Assembly: GCA_023443455.1 (NCBI GenBank)
Contig: JAEZUE010000060.1
Span: 1 to 64,000, forward strand
Length of the DNA stretch: 64,000 nucleotides
DNA from: Verrucomicrobiota bacterium
Lineage (GTDB): Bacteria > Verrucomicrobiota > Verrucomicrobiia > Opitutales > Opitutaceae
Direction of reading: 5' to 3'
Part shown: piece by piece, positions 45,299 through 52,577 of the stretch
Numbering within the stretch: the first letter of the stretch is position 1
Layout of the letters: every line of letters begins with the position of its first letter
Notes under the pieces: model-generated
What the model was told of the DNA's origin: nothing
Databases searched by the model: none
What the model saw: only the letters and a program-made list of their open reading frames with translations
Position numbers and translations under genes: made by a program

Positions 45299-46802
45299 TC
45301 GTGTCAACGAAGCGGTGACTGACGGAAACGGACCGAGCAGCAGGCGGGCCGTGCTATTCGTCTGCCAGGATGGTTGTGCGCCCAGTGGGGTTGCCACCTA
45401 TGGCGTCTGCCTGTTGCGCCATCGACCGGACGCCCGGATGCTGCTGCTGAACGCCGCGGCGCCACCGCTCGGAATGCCGGCTGATGTGGCTGCACGGGTG
45501 GTCGCGGTGCCGCAGGATGCAAGCCATGATCCGTCAGCCGTGGCGCGTGCGATTTGTGATATCGCTGCGCGCGCAGAGGGGCCGCTGACTATCCTGCCGA
45601 ACACGGGGGATACGCCGTGGGCGGCGGTGGCCGAGTTCTTGCGCACGGCCCCGGATTCCCTGCGTGAGCGGGTACGCGTACTGGGCATAGTGCATAGCGA
45701 CATGGAATCGCAGTACGCATTGGCCGAATGTTACCGGACGATCGCGCCGATCTGGATTGGTGTGAGCCGGCGGTGCGCCGACGAACTGCGTCGGCGGGTG
45801 GGCGGCAAAGAGGTGGTGGTACACGAACTGACGTACCCGATCGTTATTCCGCCTGCGGCACCACGGCCTGAGGGCGGACCACTGCGCCTCGCTTACGTTG
45901 GCCGCCTGGAGGAACCGCAGAAACGCGTGTCGCGGCTGGTGCCGCTGTTTAGCGAGCTGGTCCGGCGCGGTGTGGATTTCATGGTGATGGTCGTCGGCGA
46001 TGGGCCTGCGGCAGCCGATTTCGACCGCGCGCTCGCGGCGGCTGGCCCGGAGGTGCTTGCCCGAGTGCGGCGAACTGGAGCGCTCGGGCGCGACGCCGTG
46101 GATGAAGTGTGGCGCAACAACGATGTGGCGTTGCTGGTCTCGGCCTTCGAAGGGTTGCCGCTGGCGTTGCTGGAATCCATGGCGGCAGGGGTGTGTCCGG
46201 TCGCGATGGCGATCGAATCGGGGCTCGACGAATTGATCTGCGACAGAGCGGAAGGCCGCTTGGTGCCGCAGGGCGACGTTCCCGCCATGGCCGAGGTGTT
46301 GGCCGAACTCGCGCGGGATCGTGCCTTGTTGTGGCGCATGGGGGAGGCCGCGCGGTGTCGGGTGCATGAGCGGTTCTCGCCCGGAGCCCATTTCGCATCC
46401 TTGTCGGCGATCTTGGCTCAGCTTGCGCAAAAAACGGTGCCGGATGCTTCGGCGCTTGCGCCCGATCCGACCGCGGCGGCGGTGCGACGAGCCGTCGATG
46501 CGGCGGTCGCGAGCGGAAGGTCGGTGGCGGTTTTCGGCGCGGGCATGTTTGGACGGAAAGTGGTCGATGCTTGTTGCGCGCGCGGCCTACGAGTCGATGG
46601 ATGGTTCGACTCGGATGCGCGCTGGGAGGGCACGATCTACCGCGGATTGGTGTGCGAGAATCCGAAGACCGTCGTGGCTTGGACGGAGTCGGTTTTCATT
46701 GCGGCATCGCTGCAGTTCGCGCCGGCGATGGTCGCGCGAATCGAGGCGGAATTCGCTTTGTCGGACCGGATGCGGCCGATGATCATCATCCCGCAGCCAT
46801 GA
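45279..46802 (+). CDS. GT4 glycosyltransferase with C-terminal Rossmann-like module
   Basis: The 507-residue protein has an N-terminal GT-B half with VLFVCQDGCAPSGVATYGV. The donor half has LAYVGRLEEPQKRVSRLVP near residue 205, VMVVGDGPAAADF, and SAFEGLPLALLESMAAGVC near 290, followed by a C-terminal module from about 415 (VAVFGAGMFGRKVVDACC, WFDSDARWEGT). The first 20 bases overlap the previous gene in another frame. In this protein the module comes after the transferase rather than before it. Confidence 0.85.
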   Translation: MSGSEPDRVNEAVTDGNGPSSRRAVLFVCQDGCAPSGVATYGVCLLRHRPDARMLLLNAAAPPLGMPADVAARVVAVPQDASHDPSAVARAICDIAARAEGPLTILPNTGDTPWAAVAEFLRTAPDSLRERVRVLGIVHSDMESQYALAECYRTIAPIWIGVSRRCADELRRRVGGKEVVVHELTYPIVIPPAAPRPEGGPLRLAYVGRLEEPQKRVSRLVPLFSELVRRGVDFMVMVVGDGPAAADFDRALAAAGPEVLARVRRTGALGRDAVDEVWRNNDVALLVSAFEGLPLALLESMAAGVCPVAMAIESGLDELICDRAEGRLVPQGDVPAMAEVLAELARDRALLWRMGEAARCRVHERFSPGAHFASLSAILAQLAQKTVPDASALAPDPTAAAVRRAVDAAVASGRSVAVFGAGMFGRKVVDACCARGLRVDGWFDSDARWEGTIYRGLVCENPKTVVAWTESVFIAASLQFAPAMVARIEAEFALSDRMRPMIIIPQP

Positions 46803-47974
46803 GTGAGATGACCCAGTTCACTATCGCCATCGCAGCACGGAATGCTGCCGTGACAATCGAGCGAGCGGTAGCGTCTGCCTGTCGTGAGGCGAGCTGTCCG
46901 CTAGTGCTTGTCGACGACCATTGCTCGGATGATACGGTAGCGCGGGCGCGGGCAGTGGCGGGAGGTCGTCTGCGGGTGGTAAAGGCGCCGGAACCGGGGG
47001 GCGTTCCTGTGGCGCGGCAGGCGGGTCTGGAATCGGTGGAGACAGAGTTTGCCGCATGGCTCGACGCCGACGACGAGTGGATTCCGGGCCGGGCGGAGCG
47101 GCTGACGGCGGCGCTGCGGGCCGGGGCCGATGTCGCCACGGAGGCGATCGATCTGTACGACGGTGAGAGCGGCGCGTTCCTGCGGCGGCTGGAGGTGCCG
47201 GCGTTCATCCGGAGTGAGGCCACGCCGGCTCGGTTGTTCGAGCGCAACCATCTCCCCGGCGACACCCAGGTGGCGTTTCGCACGGAGGTGTTCCGGGCCG
47301 CGGGCGGCTACGATGCGGCGGTGTACGGCGTCGAGAGTTTCGATCTCTTGCTCCGCGCGGTGGCGATCGGCGCGCGGTTCCATTGTGGAAACGAGGCTGG
47401 CTATCGGATGTACGCGTATCCGCAGAGTGTATCGCGCAATCTGGTGAGGCAGCGTGCGGCCTTGGCCATGGCCCTGCGCAAGCACGACTACGAGCGGGTG
47501 CGCGGTCTGTGCCGGGCGGCGGGCGAACCGGAACGCGTGGCCGCATGGGTGCTGGTCTCGATGGCGGTGTTCCGCGACGAGCCGGCGGCCGCGTTGCGCT
47601 TTCTCGACGAGGCGAGCCCGGCGGCAGCCGATCCGACGGAGATTCTGGAAGGCGATGGTCCGTGGCCGTTCCGCGAGGGCTGGCGGCGAGTGTTCCAGCG
47701 GGGCACGTGCCTGTTGCTGGTCGGCGGGCGCGATCCCGAGGCGGCGGAGGAACTGCAGCGGGCCGAGGCGTTGGAGCCGACGCCGGAGGGAGCGAACAAT
47801 CTCGGAGTCGCCTGGGCGCGGCTGGGTCGTGCCGCGGAGGCCCGGGATCGTTTTGCACAGGCGGAGACCCGTTTCCCGGGTTACCTCGATGCGCGACTCA
47901 ATCGTGAGGCCGCGCTGCCCGCGCGCATCACGACTCATCTGCTGCGGCGCCAGGCGAGCCGGAGCGAGTATTGA
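46799..47974 (+). CDS. GT2 glycosyltransferase with TPR-like C-terminal region
   Basis: The 391-residue protein has a GT2 domain at its N-terminus (FTIAIAARNAAVTIERAVAS, LVDDHCSDDTVARARAVA, WLDADDEWIPGRAERL with the DxDD site). A helical C-terminal region contains a TPR-like unit (GANNLGVAWARLGRAAEARD). Its start overlaps the previous stop (ATGA). It is the last gene of the coupled run and the only clear transferase in it without the Rossmann-like module. Confidence 0.83.
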   Translation: MSEMTQFTIAIAARNAAVTIERAVASACREASCPLVLVDDHCSDDTVARARAVAGGRLRVVKAPEPGGVPVARQAGLESVETEFAAWLDADDEWIPGRAERLTAALRAGADVATEAIDLYDGESGAFLRRLEVPAFIRSEATPARLFERNHLPGDTQVAFRTEVFRAAGGYDAAVYGVESFDLLLRAVAIGARFHCGNEAGYRMYAYPQSVSRNLVRQRAALAMALRKHDYERVRGLCRAAGEPERVAAWVLVSMAVFRDEPAAALRFLDEASPAAADPTEILEGDGPWPFREGWRRVFQRGTCLLLVGGRDPEAAEELQRAEALEPTPEGANNLGVAWARLGRAAEARDRFAQAETRFPGYLDARLNREAALPARITTHLLRRQASRSEY

Positions 47975-48017
47975 TTTGGCGAACTCACGGTTGGCGCCGG
48001 GGCCGCCGGGCAACGAG

Positions 48018-48049
48018 AAAACCCCCGGCCCTTGTGGGTACCGGGGGTT
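48018..48049 (-). terminator. Terminator, probably of the MamK-like gene
   Basis: A 9-bp stem AACCCCCGG/CCGGGGGTT (48020-48028 with 48041-48049) with a 12-base loop is followed in the minus direction by TTTT. It lies between two converging genes and may serve both. Confidence 0.7.
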
Positions 48050-48166
48050 CAGTCCCTGTGTATCAACCAAACCGGCTGATAGAGTGTCGCTTCGCTCCCG
48101 GTTTCGGGTATGGGGTTCCGGGTTTCGGGAGGGGAGAAGCGCGAGGACACGGGCGTAGCCCGAATC

Positions 48167-49282
48167 CTAGCGCAGGATCGTCTGCCACTGGCGGTCCTTG
48201 GCCTGGCGGGCGGCCTTGAGCGCGCCGCGGGCGACCTGCTCCTTGTAGTTGGGACCAATTACGGAGACCTTCGGGTTCTCGTAGCCGTCCTCGATGAGCT
48301 GGGTCTGCAACGCGACGCCGAGACCGCGGACCAGGCTGCCGCCGCCGGTGAGCACGATGTTCTGCAGCAGCTCCGGCACCGCATCGGGGTCGGCGCGGGC
48401 GATGAGGGTGCGCGCGAGGTCGAGGATGTGCTTGAGCAGGGCTTCGCAGCCGGCGGCGAGCTGCTCGGTGATGTCGAATTTGCGTGAGCGGCCGGCGACG
48501 ACCAGGTCGATGACGACCTGCGTCTCCGGGCTCATTACGAAGGAATGGCGCTCCTTGAGGTCGCAGACCTTGTGCATCGAGATCTGGCAGTCCGGGTAGG
48601 TCTGCAGGATCGAATTGTAGACCATCTGGTCGATCGCGTCGCCGGCGAAGGTGGTGCTGATCTGGTCCTCGGCCTGCGGGTAGTATCCGCGCAGCAGGCA
48701 CAGGTCGGTCGAGCCGCCGCCGATGTCGATGAAGAGCGCGTTGCGCACCGGGTCGGAATAGCCGTTGTCGCCGAGGCGGGATTCGTCGCGCATGCCGAGG
48801 GCGGCGAGGAAGGGCTCCGGGATGAAGAGGACCTTGTCGAAGACGCCGGTGAAGGCCTGACGGAGCGACTCGCGGGCGGCGGGATCGGCCTTGGCCGGCA
48901 CGCCGATGACGGCGCGGATCTCGGCGTTGGGCGAAATGCTCAGGCGCGAGCGCAGGTGGCGGGCGAAGTGCCGGGCCGAGTCGAGCTCGGCGATCACGCC
49001 GCCTTTGAGCGGCTTGACGAGATTGAGGTAGAGCTTCCGCTTCAACGCCTCGTGGCCGAAGAGCATCGTGGCGTTGCCGGGCAACACGCCGTCGAGGATG
49101 CCGTCCTTGGCGTAGCCGACGACGCTGGGAATGAGTTCGCGGATGTTCACATCCGAGGACTTCGCGGAGCTGGCGAGGATCGCCGTGGTGTTGGTGCCGA
49201 GATCGAGGCCGACGAGCAGGGTATCGGGGGTCGTCAGGACCGGGGTTTCATCGAGGACTGCGGTGTTGGATGACGCCTTCAT
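48167..49282 (-). CDS. MamK-like actin-family cytoskeletal protein
   Basis: The 371-residue bacterial actin has the phosphate-1 motif VGLDLGTNTTAI near residue 24, phosphate-2 LFIDIGGGSTDLCLL near 185 and adenosine motif LTGGGSLVRGL near 310. Several segments look more like MamK, the magnetosome-aligning filament protein, than canonical MreB: SVVGYAKDG, LFGHEALKRKLYLNLVKPL, AVIGVPAKADP, a PQAEDQ stretch and VTEQ-like ITEQLAAGCEALLKHIL. It probably forms ATP-dependent filaments. No other magnetosome gene is in the window, so a magnetosome role is not implied. A small gene of unknown function precedes it on the same strand. MreB-like is the main alternative name. Confidence 0.82.
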   Translation of the reverse strand: MKASSNTAVLDETPVLTTPDTLLVGLDLGTNTTAILASSAKSSDVNIRELIPSVVGYAKDGILDGVLPGNATMLFGHEALKRKLYLNLVKPLKGGVIAELDSARHFARHLRSRLSISPNAEIRAVIGVPAKADPAARESLRQAFTGVFDKVLFIPEPFLAALGMRDESRLGDNGYSDPVRNALFIDIGGGSTDLCLLRGYYPQAEDQISTTFAGDAIDQMVYNSILQTYPDCQISMHKVCDLKERHSFVMSPETQVVIDLVVAGRSRKFDITEQLAAGCEALLKHILDLARTLIARADPDAVPELLQNIVLTGGGSLVRGLGVALQTQLIEDGYENPKVSVIGPNYKEQVARGALKAARQAKDRQWQTILR

Positions 49283-49325
49283 GGGACTTGGTTTGGTTGA
49301 GGACTAACTCTTAGGGAAAGGGGGC

Positions 49326-49823
49326 TCAGGCGGTGCGGGCCGTGGCGCGTTCGAGGTCGCGGGCGGCGTCGATCATGTCGACGACGTCTTCGATCGGGAT
49401 GCGGCGCGGGGCGATGGCGGGGAACACCATCGCTCGGGCCGAAGGGGCGGCGCCGGTGAAGCAGGGGCGGTCGGCGGGTGCCGCCATCGGCGCGCCGGGG
49501 AAGGCCGCGAGCTGGCGCACCGCGGAGTCGTGCGGTTGCCCGTCGGCGATGAAGCGCGCCATGATCCAGTGGCTCTCGACGCGTGCCTGCTCGTCCTGGA
49601 AGAGCCGATTCAACTGCGCCTTGGCCTCCGCGGTGGCGAGGCTGGACTCGGCGGCCCAGGACCGGATCAGCGCCGGCAGACCCTGCTCGAGAATCGTCGC
49701 CGCCGCCTGGTGACGCCCTTGGCGCCGCAGGATGCAGGCCTCGCGGACCTGGCCGCCGATTTCGCGCCAGAGGCGCTCGGCTTCGACGGTGGCTTCCACG
49801 GGATTGGCGAAAGGGGTGGACAT
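49326..49823 (-). CDS. Hypothetical protein upstream of the MamK-like gene
   Basis: The protein of 165 residues (183 if the ATG at 49877 is used) is mostly helical in its first 100 residues (ATVEAERLWREIGGQVREAC and LQGLP-like ILEQGLPALIRSW). An Ala/Pro-rich linker and a final short helix (IEDVVDMIDAARDLERA) follow. I recognise no domain. It ends 43 bases before the actin gene on the same strand and is probably cotranscribed, so it may be a filament partner. The start at 49823 (MSTPFANPVEA) looks best. Confidence 0.65.
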   Translation of the reverse strand: MSTPFANPVEATVEAERLWREIGGQVREACILRRQGRHQAAATILEQGLPALIRSWAAESSLATAEAKAQLNRLFQDEQARVESHWIMARFIADGQPHDSAVRQLAAFPGAPMAAPADRPCFTGAAPSARAMVFPAIAPRRIPIEDVVDMIDAARDLERATARTA

Positions 49824-49877
49824 GTGGCGCCTGCTTGTGCAGGGCGGATGCCAAGTTTGTAAAACGTTGAATTTCAA

Positions 49878-50233
49878 TGTTAGGCATGAGGTCCGCGGTT
49901 GCTTGGTGCGAATTTCTGCCGGGTGTTTCGGCCGGGAGATTCCGGCGCGGGGCAGGATTTTCCCATGGCCGGTTGGGGGCTTGGTATCGGATGGCTCCGC
50001 CGCAACGGGATGGCGCGAAGGCGCGATCAGCGGTCTTGTGATGGGTGCGGATTCGCGGATATCCGGCTTGTAGTGACTCGTGGCGTCGGCGTTGCTGTAG
50101 GGGCGCTCGCCGTTTCCGCCTCGTAACGGGTGCGCGGAAGGTCCGCGGGTTCCGTCACGACGGCGCGTTGGGCCGAGGGGGCAGAATCAAGATTCCGGAC
50201 GATCAGCCGATCTTCTCTGGCAACACCTCGACC
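49878..50233. other. Intergenic region, no gene seen
   Basis: These 356 bases lie between two diverging transcripts and should contain their promoters. I see no confident open frame, RNA or strong promoter match. Confidence 0.55.
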
Positions 50234-50446
50234 ATGAGCATGCCGGCGGATCAGTCGCCCCAGTCGCAACCGCGTCCATTTCTGGGCGTGAATTTCGCGT
50301 CGTGCCGGGTGTACGGGCGGCTCTACAAGAACCGCGAGGGCACGGCCTACGTGGGCCGCTGTCCGCGTTGCGGCAAGCCGGTGCAGGTACCCATCGGCGC
50401 GCACGGCACGAGCCAGCGTTTCTTCATCGTCGATTGCGGGCTGTGA
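50234..50446 (+). CDS. Small zinc-ribbon-like protein of unknown function
   Basis: The 70-residue protein has one CPRCGKPV knuckle near residue 47 and two other cysteines (FASCRVYG and VDCGL at the end) that could complete a metal site. Its core YKNREGTAYVGRCPRCG looks structured and basic. The ATG at 50234 (MSMPADQSPQ) gives a compact protein; longer in-frame extensions upstream have random-looking composition. No neighbour explains it. Confidence 0.65.
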   Translation: MSMPADQSPQSQPRPFLGVNFASCRVYGRLYKNREGTAYVGRCPRCGKPVQVPIGAHGTSQRFFIVDCGL

Positions 50447-50493
50447 CTATCCCCGGGGGTAAGCCCGGAGCTGGTTCTCGTGCGTTCGCTTCC

Positions 50494-50531
50494 GACGAAA
50501 TTCTGTTACGGTCGTGACAGAATTTCGTCGG
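50494..50531. repeat. 14-bp perfect inverted repeat
   Basis: CGACGAAATTCTGT (50494-50507) is mirrored by ACAGAATTTCGTCG (50518-50531) around a 10-base loop. It lies about 50 bases after the zinc-ribbon gene and 150 before folP. There is no T-run, so it could be an operator or an RNA hairpin. It is followed by a G/C-rich low-complexity stretch with repeated GGGCTTTGGGC near 50605-50645. Confidence 0.8.
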
Positions 50532-50682
50532 CGCGGGGTGGGTGTGGGCCGGGCCTCGGAGTGGCGGGGGGCATGACGACGGGCCGGCGTCGGCATCGGG
50601 CTCGGGCTTTGGGCGCCGGCATCGGGCTTTGGGCTTTGGGCTTGGCGGCGGTGCGGGGCTTCGGCACCGATGAGTTCGCTGC

Positions 50683-51549
50683 ATGCATGATCAACACCAG
50701 ATACCCGCTTCACGCTTCCTCGATTGCCGGGGCCGACGCGTGGATCTCGGCGGGGCTCCGGTGATGGTCGGCATCGTCAATGTGACGCCGGATTCGTTCT
50801 TCGACGGCGGGCGCCATGCCACGACGGAGGCCGCGGTGCAACAGGCGGAACGCCTCGTGGCCGAGGGCGCGGGCATGCTCGACATCGGCGGGCAATCGAC
50901 CCGGCCGGGCCATGTCGAGGTCTCCGACGCGGAGGAGATCGCGCGGGTTGTGCCGGTGATCGAAGCGTTGGCGCAACGCGTTTCCGTGCCTCTCTCGGTC
51001 GACACCTACAAACCGGCGGTGGCGCGCGCGGCGCTCGCGGCGGGCGCGCATGTGCTCAACGACATCCACGGTTTCCAGCGGGCCCCCGAGCTGGCCGCGC
51101 TCGCCGCCGAGTTCGGCGCCGCGGCGATCGTGATGCACCATGACGAGGGGTTTGCGGCTTCGTCGGGTGACGTCGTGGCGCGGCTCCTCGCGTTCTTCGC
51201 CCGCACTTTCGACCTCGCCGCGGCGGCGGGCCTGCCCCGGGATCGGCTCGTGCTCGACCCCGGTATCGGATTTCACAAGACCCAGCCGCAGAACCTGGAA
51301 CTGATCGCGCGGCTCGACGAGTTGCGTGCGCCCGGCCTCCCGGTCCTGCTCGGCGCCTCGCGCAAATCCGTGATTTCCCACGTGCTCGATCTCCCGCCGG
51401 ACGAACGCCTCGAGGGCACGCTCGCGACGACCGCGCTCGCCGTGTGGCACGGGGTCGAGTTCCTGCGCGTGCACGACGTGCGCGCCAACCTCCGCGCCGC
51501 GAAGATGGCCGCCGCCCTGCGCGCCGCCCGGACGAAAGCTTTGTCATGA
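50683..51549 (+). CDS. folP: Dihydropteroate synthase
   Basis: The 288-residue TIM-barrel enzyme joins p-aminobenzoate to hydroxymethyl-dihydropterin pyrophosphate in folate synthesis. Motifs are all present: MVGIVNVTPDSFFDGG near residue 28, DIGGQSTRPGH near 65, LNDIHGFQ near 125, LDPGIGFHKTQ near 193 and LLGASRKS near 220. Its stop overlaps the folB start (ATGA). The ATG at 50683 has no strong ribosome-binding site, and the ATG at 50764 (MVGIVNVT) would remove the first strand. Confidence 0.95.
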   Translation: MHDQHQIPASRFLDCRGRRVDLGGAPVMVGIVNVTPDSFFDGGRHATTEAAVQQAERLVAEGAGMLDIGGQSTRPGHVEVSDAEEIARVVPVIEALAQRVSVPLSVDTYKPAVARAALAAGAHVLNDIHGFQRAPELAALAAEFGAAAIVMHHDEGFAASSGDVVARLLAFFARTFDLAAAAGLPRDRLVLDPGIGFHKTQPQNLELIARLDELRAPGLPVLLGASRKSVISHVLDLPPDERLEGTLATTALAVWHGVEFLRVHDVRANLRAAKMAAALRAARTKALS

Positions 51550-51908
51550 ACGGACGAATCCACCTCAAGAACATGCTGTTCTTCGGCTACCACGGCGACC
51601 TCGCCGAGGAGAACAAGCTGGGCCAGCGCTTCATCGTCGACCTCGCCCTCACGCTCGACATCGCCGAGGTCGCGCGCACCGACGCCCTCGAGTCCACCGT
51701 CGACTACGTGCGCGTGCACGAGGTCTGCCGCCAGCTCGTCGAGGAGGAGCGTGTCCGGATGATAGAGACGCTGGCGGCGCGCATCGCCGACCGGCTGCTC
51801 GCGGAGTTTCCGCGGCTGGCGGCGGTCGACATCGTGGTGAAGAAACCGAGCGTGCCGATGAAGGGCGTGCTGGACTACGTCGCCATCGAGACCAGTCGCA
51901 CGCGTTGA
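51546..51908 (+). CDS. folB: Dihydroneopterin aldolase
   Basis: The 120-residue protein of the FolB/FolX tunnelling fold has MLFFGYHGDLAEENKLGQRF at the N-terminus with the conserved Tyr, a catalytic Glu in RMIETLAARIADRLL, and VVKKPSVPMKG with the catalytic Lys. It converts dihydroneopterin to hydroxymethyl-dihydropterin. It is overlapped at both ends by folP and folK. Confidence 0.93.
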   Translation: MNGRIHLKNMLFFGYHGDLAEENKLGQRFIVDLALTLDIAEVARTDALESTVDYVRVHEVCRQLVEEERVRMIETLAARIADRLLAEFPRLAAVDIVVKKPSVPMKGVLDYVAIETSRTR

Positions 51909-52414
51909 GGACGGCCCACATCGCCCTGGGCAGCAATCTCGGCGACCGCGCGGCGATGCTGCGCGGTGCGATCGCCGCGCTCGGTGGCGATCCGGCGGTG
52001 CGCGTGGTGGCGGAGTCGGCGGTGTACGAGACCGCCCCGGTGGGCGGTCCGGAGCAGCCCGACTATCTCAACATGGTCGTGGCGGTGGAGACCCATCTGA
52101 CGCCGGACGAGCTGCTCGCGCGGTGCCTCGCGATCGAGGCCGCCCATGGTCGGGAGCGTCGCGAACGCTGGGGAGCGCGTACCCTAGATTTGGATTTGCT
52201 CTGGTACGAGGGCGCGGTGCGGCAGACCGAGTCGCTCACGCTCCCGCACCCGCGGATGGCCGAGCGCGCGTTCGTGCTCGTGCCGCTCGCGGAGGTGGCG
52301 CCCGGGTTGCGCTTGGGCACGAGTTCGGTCGCGGAACTCGCCGGGCTTTGCGAGCGGGGTGGCCTGAACCGGCTCGGGCCGTTGGTGGAGGGGCTCGACG
52401 GACGGGCGCAATGA
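51905..52414 (+). CDS. folK: 2-amino-4-hydroxy-6-hydroxymethyldihydropteridine pyrophosphokinase
   Basis: The 169-residue HPPK has IALGSNLGDRAAMLRGAI at the N-terminus, the metal/ATP motif ERWGARTLDLDLLWY near residue 92, and PHPRMAERAFVLVPLAEVAP near 114. It uses a TTG start at 51905 that overlaps the folB TGA stop. It supplies the pterin substrate of FolP, so folP-folB-folK is one operon covering three successive steps. Confidence 0.94.
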   Translation: MRTAHIALGSNLGDRAAMLRGAIAALGGDPAVRVVAESAVYETAPVGGPEQPDYLNMVVAVETHLTPDELLARCLAIEAAHGRERRERWGARTLDLDLLWYEGAVRQTESLTLPHPRMAERAFVLVPLAEVAPGLRLGTSSVAELAGLCERGGLNRLGPLVEGLDGRAQ

Positions 52415-52467
52415 CGATGCCTTCTGCCATTATTGCGCTCCCGCCGGAATCCGAGTGCGGCCTGTCC

Positions 52468-52552
52468 TGTAGGAGCCTGCTTGCAGGCGATGCTGGGCGC
52501 GGCGGTGGCCTCTGGCGTTCGATCCCGGAATCGCCTGCAAGCAGGCTCCTAC
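52468..52552. repeat. REP-like inverted repeat, copy 2
   Basis: The same 24-base arm as at 28036 occurs at 52468-52491, and its complement, identical over 23 bases, at 52530-52552. The 38-base centre is unrelated to copy 1. It separates folK from pabBC and may terminate the folPBK transcript or stabilise its 3' end. Confidence 0.9.
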
Positions 52553-52577
52553 CTCCGGACAACGGAGGCCATGCGTC

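Noticed and set aside
48167..49282. Canonical mreB of a cell-shape operon
   Set aside because: No mreC, mreD or rodA is nearby, and several blocks resemble MamK more than MreB.
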